Positions 11,001 to 21,905 of a DNA stretch of 64,000 bases are shown one piece after another (the first letter of the stretch is position 1; every line of letters begins with the position of its first letter). Under the pieces are notes generated by a model. That model ran no database searches. It worked only from the letters and a program-made list of their open reading frames with translations, and was not told where the DNA came from. The translations under genes were made by a program, and so were the position numbers. Location of the stretch: assembly GCA_949316235.1 (NCBI GenBank), contig OX438742.1, forward strand, positions 11,593,315-11,657,314, written 5' to 3'. The stretch is from Oegoconia quadripuncta. Lineage: Eukaryota > Arthropoda > Insecta > Lepidoptera > Autostichidae.

Positions 11001-12289
11001 TACTAGTGTAGGACTCTATAGATGCCAGACTTTAGATAGAAGGAACTCCTAGCCTAAAGGAACTTCCCCCTAGTGCATCGTAATAGGTTCGTGCTCAGAT
11101 TTAGAACTAAACACATCTCATATCGGTATTCGCTAAACGTCCATTTAAAAGATTTGGCACACATTAGTTATTTATCATTAGTGTGTTAATCTACACTCCC
11201 CTAACTTTGTCCTTGTTGTTCAGTTGATTAACAAGGCCACAACTAGGGGTATGAGTTCTCGCTGCGGTCTATAGAGATCGCATCGAGACCCGTCAAAAAG
11301 TTAGTAGACAGACTACAAGCGAGTGTAAGATAATGAGGGGTTTTGCTCGTTTATGGACAACGATTTTTAAAACGATAGTGCAAGTTTTGCTGCCTTTCTA
11401 AACAAAAGACATATTTGCAATCATCATCATCATCAGATCAGCCACAGGACGTCCACTTCTGAACACAGACCTCCCCCATAGAATTCCAGAGTGACCAGTT
11501 TAGCTTACCTTATTGCGTTATATCATATATAGGAAATATTGAAAGCCATGATGTTTTAAACTATCGTATCGTATTACATACATTTTGAAATGTATTGCTG
11601 TATGTGTAATTTTGAAGAAGAAGTAGCTCCATAAAAAGTACAACCAGTTGTTTCGTAAGAACCTAACTAATGCAACCGACAACATCTTGGATGAACCCAG
11701 AGAGACAATTAATTAAATCAGCCATCAATATACACTTCTCAAAAGAACCAGAAAAGGAATATCTAATGGTCTAAAAAAAAAATTATGAGGAATTGACATA
11801 TTTTATTATACAGTGAAGTTGCTAGTGCAACTAAAATGACATTGTCTCAACAAAGTAGAAAAGCTTTTTCACTTGATCTACTTTAAAAATGTTCATAAAT
11901 GGAAGCTCAAAATTCACGGCTTGCCACTACCGCTTCTCGTCGAGAGTGCAAAGTGTAGTCCGATACTAAGTATACGCCACAAGAGTACTTTTTTATTGAC
12001 AAGCCTGTAAATGGAACAGAACTAGGTAAATCTAACTTTTTAGAATTTCAGCATTTGTAGGTTTGTGTGTACGAGTATCTAGTTGTGGCAAACTTTAAAA
12101 CTAAAACAAAATTAATTAGGTATAGACTGTGTAACTGAAAATTTTATATTAAATGAATTTACAAAATTAATTGTACACTGAAATACACGGTGTAATTGTC
12201 GTAAGCAAGCAATCTTATATAAACATAGACCGTTCGGCGATATTGAGTCTAATTATACAATATAATATAATTGTAACCCAAACTTATTT
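11001..12289. other. Anonymous stretch with one RTE relic
   Basis: Apart from the RTE-like 3' relic at 11415-11510, I see only AT-rich sequence without coding or repeat signatures. Confidence 0.4.
11415..11510 (-). pseudogene. RTE-like LINE, 3'-terminal relic
   Basis: A plus-strand CATCATCATCAT run followed by AGGACGTCCACTTCTGAACA. On the minus strand this is the worn remains of the ...YVQQWT C-terminus (here LCSEVDVLWL in a shifted frame) and its ATGATG tail. Confidence 0.55.
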
Positions 12290-12455
12290 AAAAGAGCAAC
12301 CCTTGAGTTTCTTGCTCGTTCTTCTCTGGGGAATCTGCTTTGCGAATGAGCAATAATGGCCATCATTTTAATATTAAGATAAAAAATGTGACGTTTTCAA
12401 GAGATAATTGTTATCCTACGAAATAAATATTTTTTGATTTGATTTGATTTGATTA
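12290..12455 (+). mobile_element. CR1-like LINE 3' end with (GATTT)n tail
   Basis: AAAGAGCAACCCTTGAGTTT CTTGCTCGTTCTTCTC is the reverse complement of the 3'UTR block at 25205-25275 of the intact LINE. It ends in four GATTT units instead of the GTCAAA units of that element. It is therefore a short 5'-truncated insertion of a sister family sharing the 3' recognition region. Confidence 0.75.
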
Positions 12456-12789
12456 ATATAAAACAAAATCGGCTGCTGCATACAACATGCGTTTGTTTTG
12501 ACGAGTTTTTTATGAAAAATTCATTTCTATTTCACGATTACATTTCCATAAAAACATTGGTTCCATAAAAATTGTCCATATTGATGCTGTGAAGGAAAAA
12601 ATGTTTTTATATTTTAGTGGGTAGTTTCAGTAGTACCGCTGCAAAAACACAATAAGAGATTTATTTTCGTCGTAGTAGACATGAAAACAAGTGTGTAGTA
12701 CACACTAATTTCCTCCCTGAGATAACTAAGTTCAATGATCATTTATCATTGGTTTGAGAATATTTTACAGCTTACACAGATTACAGATT

Positions 12790-13000
12790 AAGAAAGATAT
12801 TATTATAGCAGTATATTGATATCTAACTAATTTGGATGAAATTTTGTGTATAGCTAGAACATACCCTGGATTGAAACATAGGATATTTTTATCCCGATAA
12901 AGTGAGTAGTTCGCACAGGAAATAAAATTAAATATATCCGCGACAAAGTTATACGCAGGAGAATCCGCTGGCTGGCTAAGAAAGTTACAAAGTAGGTTAG
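12790..13000 (-). repeat. Interspersed repeat family G, minus copy
   Basis: Contains the complement of the family blocks: CTAACTAATTTGGATGAAAT, ACCCTGGATTGAAACATAGG ATATTTTTATCCCGATAAAG and a degenerate CGCAGG...GCTGGC end corresponding to GCC-GCGACTTCGCCTGCG. See the plus copies at 44461 and 61116. Confidence 0.6.
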
Positions 13001-13929
13001 CTAATCCGTGATTGTACTCGTAAATGCGGGGTGGACTACACTTCGTCGCGTCGTCGCTGCGGCCTGATGCAAGTCAAATTGTTTACCAGACGTGCTATAA
13101 ACCCTAAGTAAACAACTATGTAAGAAGCAGTAAATTTATAATTGTATTACGACGTGCTAGCACAGAGTAATAGACCACTAACGTTCAACATAATCCTTAC
13201 GAAATCCCACGCAAACTATAAAATTCAAAGTCTTCGAAATGAATAAACCGACATTTGAAATAAACGGCCAAGTACATGTCCGGCCACGCGCAGTGTAGGG
13301 TAACTGCCCGTAATAATATGCGGACGTAGAAGGTGAATGTTTGTTGTTTGAGAAATAATTGTCAACGTAAAGTAAATTACATAAGTTTTTCGACTATCAC
13401 TCATTAACTTGTAAAACCTACTTAGAGCTGTGATAGTTTTCCTTTTAACTTCGTTATAGACTACTGGCGCGAATTTTTTCACGTATACAATACCGTTTAG
13501 TCATATTGGGGGACACACACATTTAATTTTAACAAAAATTAGCACTGTAAAGCTTAATATTTCTTAAACGGATCCCTAAAGAAAATTGTTTAAGATAACC
13601 TCTTAATACATGCTGTGGTACAAAAATAAAAAAAATACGTGTAGGGGAGGTATCTTAAAAATATATATTTTTTAGATTTTATTTTACCAGATTATTTAAT
13701 ATATTTTATGTTATTTAATTCCCTGCTATTTTTTAAAATACTACAATTAATAAAAAAAAAACGTATTCTGTATTTTTTTACTAAAAAAAATAAAAATGTA
13801 CAATGTAGGCGAAAAACTAATTGGAAATGAAAAAGGTCCGTCAAAGAAATATTCTTTTATGGATTGAATATTCGTCTTTAGTTACTTTGATTAATGTGAG
13901 TGATCTCCATGAACCCTCTTCGGTGACTT
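13001..13929. other. Anonymous AT-rich stretch left of the Tc1 relic
   Basis: Poly(A)/poly(T)-rich sequence. I looked here for the left terminal repeat of the adjacent Tc1 element and did not find a convincing one. The minus open frame at 13225-13482 has no recognisable domain. Confidence 0.4.
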
Positions 13930-14390
13930 TTAGTAACCTGTGTGGCCTCCATGAGCCCTAATCACAGCTTGACAACGACGCGGCATGCTTCGTATGATCC
14001 TCCGAATATCTTCTTGTGGAATTCGCTCCCATTCTTCAATCAACGCTTCAGTGAGCTGCTGCAGTGTTTGAGGTGCAATAGGACGCTTCCGGATGCGCCT
14101 GTCAAGCATGTCCCAAATGTGTTCAATCGGATTTAGGTCAGGGCTCATGGAAGGCCACTTCATTACACGAATTTCATGATGTCGTAAGTAATCTGACGTG
14201 ATGGCTGCAGCATGTGGCCTGGCGTTATCTTGCATTAAAATTAAAACGTCTTCGTGAGTATTCTCCCGTCTCACAGTATCGCTTCCAAAGTCTGTAGATA
14301 ACAGAAGGGGCTACTCCTAGATCATTTCCAATATAGCGCATAGTTCGACCCTCTTCAAGCAAAGCGATGGCTCGGGAGACTTGCAATTCA
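13930..14390 (-). pseudogene. Tc1-type transposase, internally deleted
   Basis: Two parts of one DDE transposase are present. At 14275-14382 a helix-turn-helix segment reads VSRAIALLEEGRTMRYIGND then LGVAPSVIYRLWKRYCETG. At 13930-14274, in another frame, the catalytic end reads LMQDNARPHAA, then MKWPSMSPDLNPIEHIWD (second Asp and the Glu of the catalytic triad) and ends HGGHTGY. The ~150-180 residues between, including the first catalytic Asp, are missing, so the two halves are fused out of frame. A full-length relative would be about 340 residues. Terminal inverted repeats were not found. It cannot encode an active enzyme. Confidence 0.85.
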
Positions 14391-14399
14391 GGCAGATGG

Positions 14400-15274
14400 C
14401 ATTATGACGTAAACTCACTCGCCTCAATAAATAACAATACTCAACAGACTCATTTCAATTTCTGTTTAGATTCAAAAAAATTTAAGTTTTATATGTGTAC
14501 CTCTTTATATGTGTTTTCTGTGATTAGCAAGTAAAGAGGTGTTCATAGATTCTTAGTCACTTTATTGAGAACTACTAACAAAAACGCCGATGCTCTTTTG
14601 TTTTTTAATTTCTTCGACAATGGCTCTACATTATTTAGTGACCAGTTATAATTAAAACCTTAAGCAAAAAGTTGTTTCACTTTGAAATCTTGTTCTGCTA
14701 AATCTTTTGAGCAGTGTATAAATATTTATTTACATTCAAAGAGAACGAGCAGTGTTGCACCCCCTCCACACTTGCAAACAAAGGAAGAGTTTCCTTGGAA
14801 AAACTTTATTAAAGCGAGATAAAGAAACACCTAATTAATATTGTAAATGCGAAAGGTATACAATGTTTAATTAAATATTGAAAGGTATACTCTCATTTTA
14901 AGCAGCCGATGACGTAATTTTAAAATAAAGTAAGAGTGCAATGAGAGGTATCCTCTATTTTAAAATGCTCTAAAATATAATAGCTTTTAAATGGGGTAAC
15001 TATGACGGGAATAACACAAGCGTGTCTCAGTTTAAAAATAATGGATTTTTCAATCTTAAAGTGTATAAGTTTAATGGAGTTGTTGAAACCAAAGTGGAAA
15101 AAAGATGGTCGCCTAGCAAATTATCGAAATATCGGGGAAAAAATTTCTTATTTTTTGTACACTAAAGAAAGTGTAGATATGCAATATTATCTTAGTTAAA
15201 ACAATATAGCCATGTCCTTTGAAGCTTTACTGTGGATGGATGGAGTAATTTTTAGAAATTTAATATAAATTTTA
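14400..15274. other. Anonymous stretch
   Basis: AT-rich, with no domain in the small frame at 15002-15199. The right terminal repeat of the neighbouring Tc1 element was sought and not identified. Confidence 0.35.
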
Positions 15275-15400
15275 TATTAGCGGCAGGCTAAGCAGCAATT
15301 GTTTCGGCTGTCATCCGCCAGTCCCCCAAATAAGTTGGCGGTTTCGGTTAAGCCTTCGTTCTCATTATCGGGTGTGGATGAGGTCATGATAATTACTTTA
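15275..15400 (+). mobile_element. SINE-B partial copy
   Basis: Central part of the family seen whole at 54428: GCGGCAGGCTAAGCAGCAAT, CGCCAGTCCCCCAAATAAGT, then GGTGTGGATGAGGTCATG. The tRNA-like head is missing and the copy is diverged. Confidence 0.6.
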
Positions 15401-15984
15401 ATTATTAAAGTCAAGAAATTACTCAGCTAAAAAGAGACTAGAGAGTCAACATAAGAAGATGAATGTCTAATGACTGAAGGATATAAAGTGATGGCAATGA
15501 ATAAGGGGATTTCATCAAAGAAAATCAACGAGAAAAAGGTAGTTTCAACTCCCGCGTCGCTGTTAATTACTGTGTTGTGTACTGTGTACATAACCCAGAA
15601 GGCGGCTGTCGCTCAGTATTCCCGGCGCGATTTAAAGCACCAACTTGTCCGGGTGTCATTTTCAATATTCCCCTAGTAGCCCGCATGTGTCGTACACTTG
15701 AAGAGCAGAAGAGGGCTGATTTCGCGCGGTGCTCAAAAACGTGCCTTTGAATATCCTATCTACTTTCTCTCCATAAATCTTAACATCCATCTGAAAGCTC
15801 TCATTATCCTCTTTCATACACGATTCTCTACTGTTGTAGGGAAAATTTATGTTTCTCATGTTTAAGGCCGTAGATTTGAGGTCAAACAAGATAAATTCAG
15901 GGAGGTATAGTATATGAACGAGTACATAACGATTGTCGCTATATATATAATTATTTGTATCCAAGTGGATTAAAAACTGAAGCC

Positions 15985-16290
15985 TTTTACACCCAACGGG
16001 TTACGGCTTGACCTCAATCACACTTTAAGTGAAGATGAGGACTCCTAACTTATTTGGTTGAGGGACTGACTTATTTATTATCACAAACAACTGGAACAAT
16101 GCTATAAATATTGCTAGTATTGGGCGGCAGACTTATTTTTTAATAATGTTTTTACGGCCCTGGATGCTAGACCTTTTGAGCCAGATAAGATAGGGTTTGC
16201 CAGGAGGGCATTCGAAAATGATCTACAACAAACCCAACTGAGTATTTAAAAACATACCCCGCGGGGAATCTACATCGAAACCTGCATTGA
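15985..16290 (-). mobile_element. SINE-B, diverged minus copy
   Basis: Plus-strand reading shows the complement of the family: ACCCAACGGGTTACGGCTTG ACCTCAATCACAC, AAGTGAAGATGAGG, TTGGGCGGCAGACTTA and CATACCCCGCGGGGAATC at the head end. Substitutions and small indels make this an old insertion. Confidence 0.7.
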
Positions 16291-16703
16291 TATTGCCAAA
16301 TACCTCAAATATTTAAGTACATTCGGGCATTGTATTCTCGTCAAAGCTCCGCGCCTCCGGCCATATAGTTATTAGTTCAGGAGCGCGGTTGATGGACGTA
16401 CATACCTACTGTTTTCGAAGGATCTCAATCGTGTCTAACGGTCTCTATGGGTAATCAAATTCACCCGACACTCAACCACGTCAGCTTAATAGTTTAGTAA
16501 CAGGGCTGGGAACAGAATGGTTGAGGGTTTTGTAAAAGAAATTCTAGATACGGACAATTGAAACGGCTACCCATGTGTTGTGGAAAATTTGCATTCTCGC
16601 GTGTAACTTTTAATGAACCTTCGTGGCGAACAAGGATTGAATGATTTACTTTAACAACCTGGAGTGTTGGACGAAACCTCTCCGAATGCGCAATTTGTAT
16701 CGG

Positions 16704-16910
16704 TTTTTAACCCCCGACAAAAAATGGGGGGGTTATAAGTTTGACCGCTATGTGTGTGTGTACGTCTGTTGCACTGTAGCTCTCAAACGGATGAACCAAT
16801 TTGGATGCGGTTTCTTTTATTTGGAAGTTTTTCTAGCTGTGGTTCTTAGACATGTTTTATCAAAATTGGTCCAGCCGCTTCAAATATATTTAACTGTTGT
16901 TGTTATGGTC
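16704..16910 (+). repeat. Interspersed repeat family F
   Basis: Starts TTTTTAACCCCCGACAAAAA, then GGGGTTATAAGTTTGACCGC TATGTGTGTG, AGCTCTCAAACGGATGAACC and CTTAGACATGTTTTATCAAA. It matches 32765-32975 closely. The open frame across it is incidental. Confidence 0.75.
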
Positions 16911-16959
16911 TATCCAGATGATATAATCATTTGTATTCTCGCGGATTTTCTAAATTTTC

Positions 16960-17056
16960 AATTTATCTTGGGAATATTTGCTATAATTGCCAAGTACTTA
17001 CATACACAGCGTCGACCACGTAATGTTTCTTGTATTTGAATAAATGATTGATTGAT
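16960..17056 (+). repeat. Possible LINE 3' end with GATT tail
   Basis: Ends CTTGTATTTGAATAAATGAT TGATTGATA, a poly(A)-signal-like AATAAA followed by GATT units, as at LINE 3' termini in this window. No coding remains upstream. Confidence 0.4.
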
Positions 17057-17363
17057 ACACAAGTTATTAAAATTATCCCGTTTTCCGTACTCATGTGAAA
17101 TAGTATCGACCGGGTATTCATTTATCGTCCAGTGACATGCTGTATATAAATTATTTATAAGTACCTGTAACAATATTATACCTATCGCGTTATCGACAAT
17201 CTCATTTCAAATCGTTCCTGTTCGATAACGTAAATCCCGACGAAATTTATTATGCATTCAATATTAAGTTGAAACGAAAGCTGTGTTCTTTGGACTTTGG
17301 ACAGTGCTAATTATTAGAAAATTAACTGACTTTCTCTCAATGAAAATAGCAAAATTCTGATAT

Positions 17364-17608
17364 ACTAGCAGTTACTCGCGACTTCGTTCGAAGAATTCGT
17401 TCTACTACCAAATGCGTCACTGGATAGTTCAAAAGCAATCCCACTAATAATACTAATCCTACAGGAACCAGTCGCTTTTCCGGGATATATGTTAATCCAG
17501 GTCCTAATCTGTCTATCAACCAAATCTGTCCAGCGGTTGAGAGGTGAAGAGGTAACAAATATACACACATAGAAACTTTCGCATTTTTATTATTATAGTT
17601 GGGATTGT
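17364..17608 (+). repeat. Interspersed repeat family G, copy 1 of a tandem pair
   Basis: ACTAGCAGTTACTCGCGACT TCGTTCG, AATCCAGGTCCTAATCTGTC, CCAGCGGTTGAG and ACTTTCGCATTTTTATTATT ATAGTTGGGAT. Diverged copy immediately upstream of another. Confidence 0.7.
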
Positions 17609-17650
17609 ATATGATAATAAACATTGATACATTTATTACATTTATAATAT

Positions 17651-17893
17651 TATTAGCTATCCGCCCGCGGCTTCGCATGCGTAGAATAACTTTATCGCGG
17701 AAACTTGTTTATTATTGAAATATTCACTCTATTGGGATAAAAAATATCCTGTCTTAATCCATCTCAATCCCACCTATTCTACCAACCAAATCCGTTTCAC
17801 CGTTGTTGAGCAACAAACAATTAAACAAACTTTCGCATTTATAATATTAGTTAGATTATTATTATTAATTAATATTATATATTATAGTTGGGA
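17651..17893 (+). repeat. Interspersed repeat family G, copy 2
   Basis: TTAGCTATCCGCCCGCGGCT TCGCATGCGT, ATAACTTTATCGCGGAAACT TG, GGGATAAAAAATATCCTGTC and TTTCGCATTTATAATATTAG TTAG. Strongly like 44461-44686. Confidence 0.75.
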
Positions 17894-18185
17894 TTTCAAA
17901 ATCATTATAGATTAGCCTAGAAGTAATCTCGCTCGTCGATCTAAGATTCAACGTCATTCATAATCACGAAGATCACAAACGTACCATATGTGTAGGTCAG
18001 TGGGTGAGTTCTTCCCGACCTAGCCAATTAGGTGGTGTACTTTATATCCAGCGTGATCAATATGGACATGGGCATTCTTAAGTATGCTGTTTATTGATTT
18101 ACTCAATTTAAAAATTGAACTAAACTATGTTATTGTAAACTACATTCAAAAAATATTGTCCAGTACATACATATCTTTTGACCAC

Positions 18186-18464
18186 GACCTGTTTGGTGTA
18201 GTGGTTAGCAACTCTGACCACTATAACAAATGGTTGCGGGTTCGAATCCCGCTAGAGGCATATGTTTGTGTGATGAATACGGACATGTATACCCCAGTTA
18301 TGGATGTTTTCATTTATAATAAGTATTTATTTATTTATATTTCCAAAAAAAAAAATGTATTTATGTAATATATCAACCATCTGGTATCCACAACACAAGC
18401 CTATAGTTGCTTATTGTGGAACTAGATGGCGCTGTGTTTATGTCTAAGGATATTTATTTATTTA
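18186..18464 (+). mobile_element. tRNA-derived SINE, family A (best copy)
   Basis: A-box-like TTTGGTGTAGTGGTTAGCAA and B-box-like GGTTCGAATCCCGCTAGAGG are both present. They are followed by GCATATGTTTGTGTGATGAA, CCAGTTATGGATGTTTTCAT, ATCAACCATCTGGTATCCAC and a tail ATGGCGCTGTGTTTATG... ending in ATTTATTTATTT. A pol III SINE. This copy serves as reference for the interrupted copy at 5469 and the copy at 61944. Confidence 0.85.
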
Positions 18465-18669
18465 TATAACAAAAGAATATCTTGCCACCTGTGTTTATGG
18501 CACCGATCCATAAGGATCAAATCTAACTTAAAATAAGGAATACCACGATTTATCTCAAATTATATTTTTTATGTACTAGGAGTTCGGCGATTCATTTAAT
18601 GAAAATAATTGTTGTTCATTTGTGTGTTTTCAAGTGTTTCATTAGTTTTAATATTTCAGTCATTTTCAA

Positions 18670-18995
18670 TTTTTAAGCTCAAAGGGTATAATGACCTGAT
18701 GTTAAATCTTCCTTAATCTTCATTAGGCCCAAGCTGCGAGCGCGCATCCTAACCTTATTTGGGGAACTGGCTATCTTATCTCAAACAGATGAAATACAAC
18801 TTACTTGGCGGCAGACTTAGATAAGCTGGCGCTAGCTAGAACTAGACGGTCTTTTAAAAATATCTTACCTGGTGGTAGGATATTGGTCGGTACCAAACAT
18901 AGTACTAAACAGGGAAAACCCCGCCGGAAATCGTACCCGCGGCAACCTTTTTGTAAACCTTATGTTGTATATATTGATCCACGGAGGTGGTTAAA
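18670..18995 (-). mobile_element. SINE-B, minus copy
   Basis: Plus strand shows GGGGAACTGGCTATCTTATC TC, GGCGGCAGACTTAGATAAG, CCGCCGGAAATCGTACCCGC and GATCCACGGAGGTGG at the tRNA-like head end. Diverged from 54428 but complete in outline. The open frame across it is incidental. Confidence 0.75.
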
Positions 18996-19100
18996 ATTAG
19001 GCGGTTGTATGGGAGTCATTATATTAGTAAACTATTAATTCAGTTCTTTAAAATATAATTCGAGGTATCCTTTCAATAAAATTTACTGTTCTCAATATTT

Positions 19101-19188
19101 AAGGGTTTGTCACACAAAGTGCGTTCTTCGGTACCTATTATAATATTACCCGGACCGGAGAACGCACTGTGTGTAACAAATCCTTTAA
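19101..19188. repeat. Imperfect ~40-bp-arm hairpin
   Basis: Left arm AAGGGTTTGTCACACAAAGT GCGTTCTTCGGTACC pairs with right arm GGACCGGAGAACGCACTGTG TGTAACAAATCCTTTAA. A few mismatches and a short AT loop complete the fold. It could be a tiny foldback transposon or a precursor-like RNA hairpin. There is no direct evidence of transcription. Confidence 0.65.
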
Positions 19189-19814
19189 GGTCTCTCCATC
19201 CCACAGAAATTGGGAACGCTGTATATAAATATACTACATAGGAGATTATTACAAGTTGAATAATTGATGTCCTTTCATAATAGGTATTATAGTCTCAAAC
19301 TATAATAGTCTCTCTTGTAATAAAATAAAATTGAAATAGCCTAATCAAATTTTTTATTGATAAATAAAAATGAGAATATAGTTTGCGGAGACTATCTACC
19401 CGTGATTTACACATCGCTTAAAGGGCAGAGTTTGCAAATATTGATAAACTGTGGGTCCCATCTGGTTTAATTGGAGCAAGGTCAACAATGCCCGAGAAGT
19501 GGGCGACGCAGATTACAATCTTTGCTCGGCGAACCTAGCCCAAACTTTAAATGGAATTTGAATTCAAATCTGTAAAAACTTAACATAAAATGTGACATAT
19601 CTGACGTTTTACAATAAATAATTTATAGTATAAATAATAATTCTAATGAGAATTAAATCGTTTTGTATTTATTGAAAAAATAATTTCGAAGTGTGTGTGT
19701 TCTCTCAAAATACCTCAAACGAGAATGAAGAATATATGAGTGAGATTATAATGCTAATAACACGATAATAGCATGAATAATTTCACAAAATTTTGCCTAT
19801 TATGAGTATGTTTA

Positions 19815-19920
19815 TTAGAAGAGATCGCTGTTAGCGATAAGGCCGCCTAATTTGTAGTTTCTATAAGATATTTAAATGTACCTTCCTTATTTAAACAATA
19901 AAGCGTATTTGATTGATTGT
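19815..19920 (+). repeat. LINE 3'UTR/tail (GATCGC...GGCCGCC motif)
   Basis: AGAGATCGCTGTTAGCGATA AGGCCGCC is followed 60 bases on by AATAAAGCGTATTTGATTGA TTG. The same pair of elements occurs at 24496-24600, and a weaker form at 39268-39360. This fits the 3' end of a LINE family with GATT tails. The coding part is absent. Confidence 0.55.
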
Positions 19921-20071
19921 TTACTTTGTCAGGATGTAAACGAATACTACAAAATGCGCACCTCCACCTAGATAGTTCTCGTATGTCCGTGAAACTTACT
20001 AATTTATTTGTTTTATTAAGTAATGTTCTTTCGATGGCGTATAATAATAGGCAGAATATTTCAATAGGTAT

Positions 20072-20126
20072 TTCATCCGTCTTAATAAATCAAATGGGAC
20101 CCATTTGATTTATTAAGACGGATGAA
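20072..20126. repeat. 55-bp perfect palindrome
   Basis: Arms of 27 bp (TTCATCCGTCTTAATAAATC AAATGGG and its exact complement) are separated by a single A at 20099. No mismatch. It is not part of any repeat family found elsewhere in the window. Confidence 0.9.
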
Positions 20127-20999
20127 TAACAATATTACTGCACATATAAAATAACTACGTGTACCTACTCGGTGTCAGGACCGGAAACCACAGACGTGTG
20201 TTCCGGAGACATAGAATCGATGTCAAAGTCGTTAATGAATTTCCTTATATATTTTACTCGTATACTAGTGGCATATTTATATACCCGAGTATCGGTTTTT
20301 AGTTTCTACCCTCGCATATGTGAGAGGTATATATATTTTGATCCATATTTGAAATAATTAATCTAATTCATTCAGTAGTTAATTAATATGTAAAATTACT
20401 AGAATTAAATAACTAAAAATTATAATGCGTTATTTTTAGGTTCACACTCATATTCGACAATTTATATAATTATTCTCAAATTTATGCGTGTAGTAACGAG
20501 TCTCAGAAATGAAATACTGTTTCCGATGATCTTGTCACTGACTCAAAAATAGAATATATGTAATTTCAAAGAAAATCCGAAAAACAAAACATTAATGAGG
20601 TAACAAAAAACTGCGCTACTGCCAATACCCAACGGTCGTAATAATATCCGGATCGTTTACTTTATTATTCGCTAATTACAATCGCGACTTCTCCAATCGC
20701 TTTTCTAAGTAGATCAGGTTCTCAATTGTAATTACTTTTTGACTTCAACGTCAGATACATGATGTTGAATATCGATTAAAACTTATTGGAAATAATATAA
20801 TAGGGCTTATTGCATTTATCTGTCAGTCAGTAGGTATAAGCTGCTACTGCTTCGGAAAGGGAAAGCATCTATGGGAAAAGAAACGGTTCCAAGAACCCAC
20901 AGGATCATTGTTAAATTTTTTCAGTAAAAATATTATTTTTATAATTTTTTTGGAGCTGGTTGAAGTAGACCAAGCGCGTTTGACATTCGAATATAAATA
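20127..20999. other. Anonymous stretch
   Basis: AT-rich with no recognisable exon or transposon. The small frame at 20172-20357 has no domain. Confidence 0.35.
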
Positions 21000-21096
21000 A
21001 AATAAAAATCTTTATTGATTTACAGCTATTTGGTGTTATATGACATAGGATTAAGAATAATATGATAACATTTTTTCTAAATAATTATTAATTTAA

Positions 21097-21144
21097 TTTA
21101 AAATTTGAGTCTTGATTACTTTTAACCAAGACTCAAATTTTAAA
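21097..21144. repeat. 18-bp-stem perfect hairpin
   Basis: TTTAAAATTTGAGTCTTG pairs perfectly with CAAGACTCAAATTTTAAA across a 12-nt loop. Pairing continues imperfectly outward through TTAATTTAA / TTAATTT. Confidence 0.9.
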
Positions 21145-21157
21145 ATTAATTTGCTTA

Positions 21158-21193
21158 ATGATTTGTATGAGCATCCCTGTTCATACAAATCAT
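21158..21193. repeat. 13-bp-stem perfect hairpin
   Basis: ATGATTTGTATGA and TCATACAAATCAT pair perfectly across a 10-nt loop, only 13 bases after the preceding hairpin. Confidence 0.9.
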
Positions 21194-21819
21194 AAAGCTC
21201 GTCTCGATTTTTTTTATATCTAGTTCATAGCCTAATAATACAATTTATTTTTTACCTTTACTTTTTTTTAAAGGTGTCTTCAAAATCGTTTTTTGTCGAA
21301 AATAAAAACTCAGCAAAATTTCTATGATTTGGGCCGCGGTGTGTAAAATGAATTTTAAAAATATTATTTAACAAGAATTCTTTTCGATCTGAGCTTCAAT
21401 GACGGAATTCGTGTTAATTCAAACGAAACCGTTTTCTCAGCTTTACCCAACAACGTTTTTAGCCATCCCAATTTCCAAGATTATGATTAATATTAAACTT
21501 GCTAATAATATTCCACCAGTTCGAGAGGTTAGATGGAAATACGTACATAATCGCGCATAATAAATTTAACGTTGAGAAAATCGACCACTGGAAAACTAAC
21601 ATACTAGGAAAAGTGTCACTTTTTACCCCAGAGTATGGAAATCTTTGCCACAGAGCGACGTATATGTAAAAATGAGTACAGAAATTGTTATGCAAATAAA
21701 AAATGATTTTATTTGATAAGTCGATTATTAGCGACATGGTTTCCCACTCCCATTCCACTCCGACCTCGGCGTAAACAAACCTTTGTCTTGTAATTACCTT
21801 GCATATCTACGTTGGGTTA

Positions 21820-21905
21820 CCTTCCGCGTTACCCAGCCTTACACACACCCACTGTTGGAGCACAGCCTCCTCTAACTGGGAGAGAGTATGGGCCATAATA
21901 CACCA
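21820..21905 (-). repeat. SINE-C fragment
   Basis: CACTGTTGGAGCACAGCCTC CTC then GGGAGAGAGTATGGGCCATA AT matches the 3' portion of family C (compare 9709-9770). Short relic. Confidence 0.45.

Larger units (their letters stand above)
21000..21330 (-). repeat. Possible LINE 3'UTR, minus, with twin hairpins
   Basis: Begins AATAAAATAAAAATCTTTAT TGATTTACAG, like the 3' end of a minus-strand LINE (the intact LINE begins GCTTTATTTTGTAGG). No coding remains were found to the right, so the class is a guess. It contains the two hairpins listed separately. Confidence 0.35.

Noticed and set aside
12434..12455. Stand-alone (GATTT)n microsatellite
   Set aside because: It directly follows a LINE 3'UTR block, so it is the tail of that insertion.
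16641..17039. 132-codon plus frame
   Set aside because: Runs through an interspersed repeat (family F) and a LINE-like tail; no coding signature.
18186..18270. tRNA gene
   Set aside because: A and B boxes are present, but the acceptor stem does not close and the sequence continues into a SINE body found in several copies.
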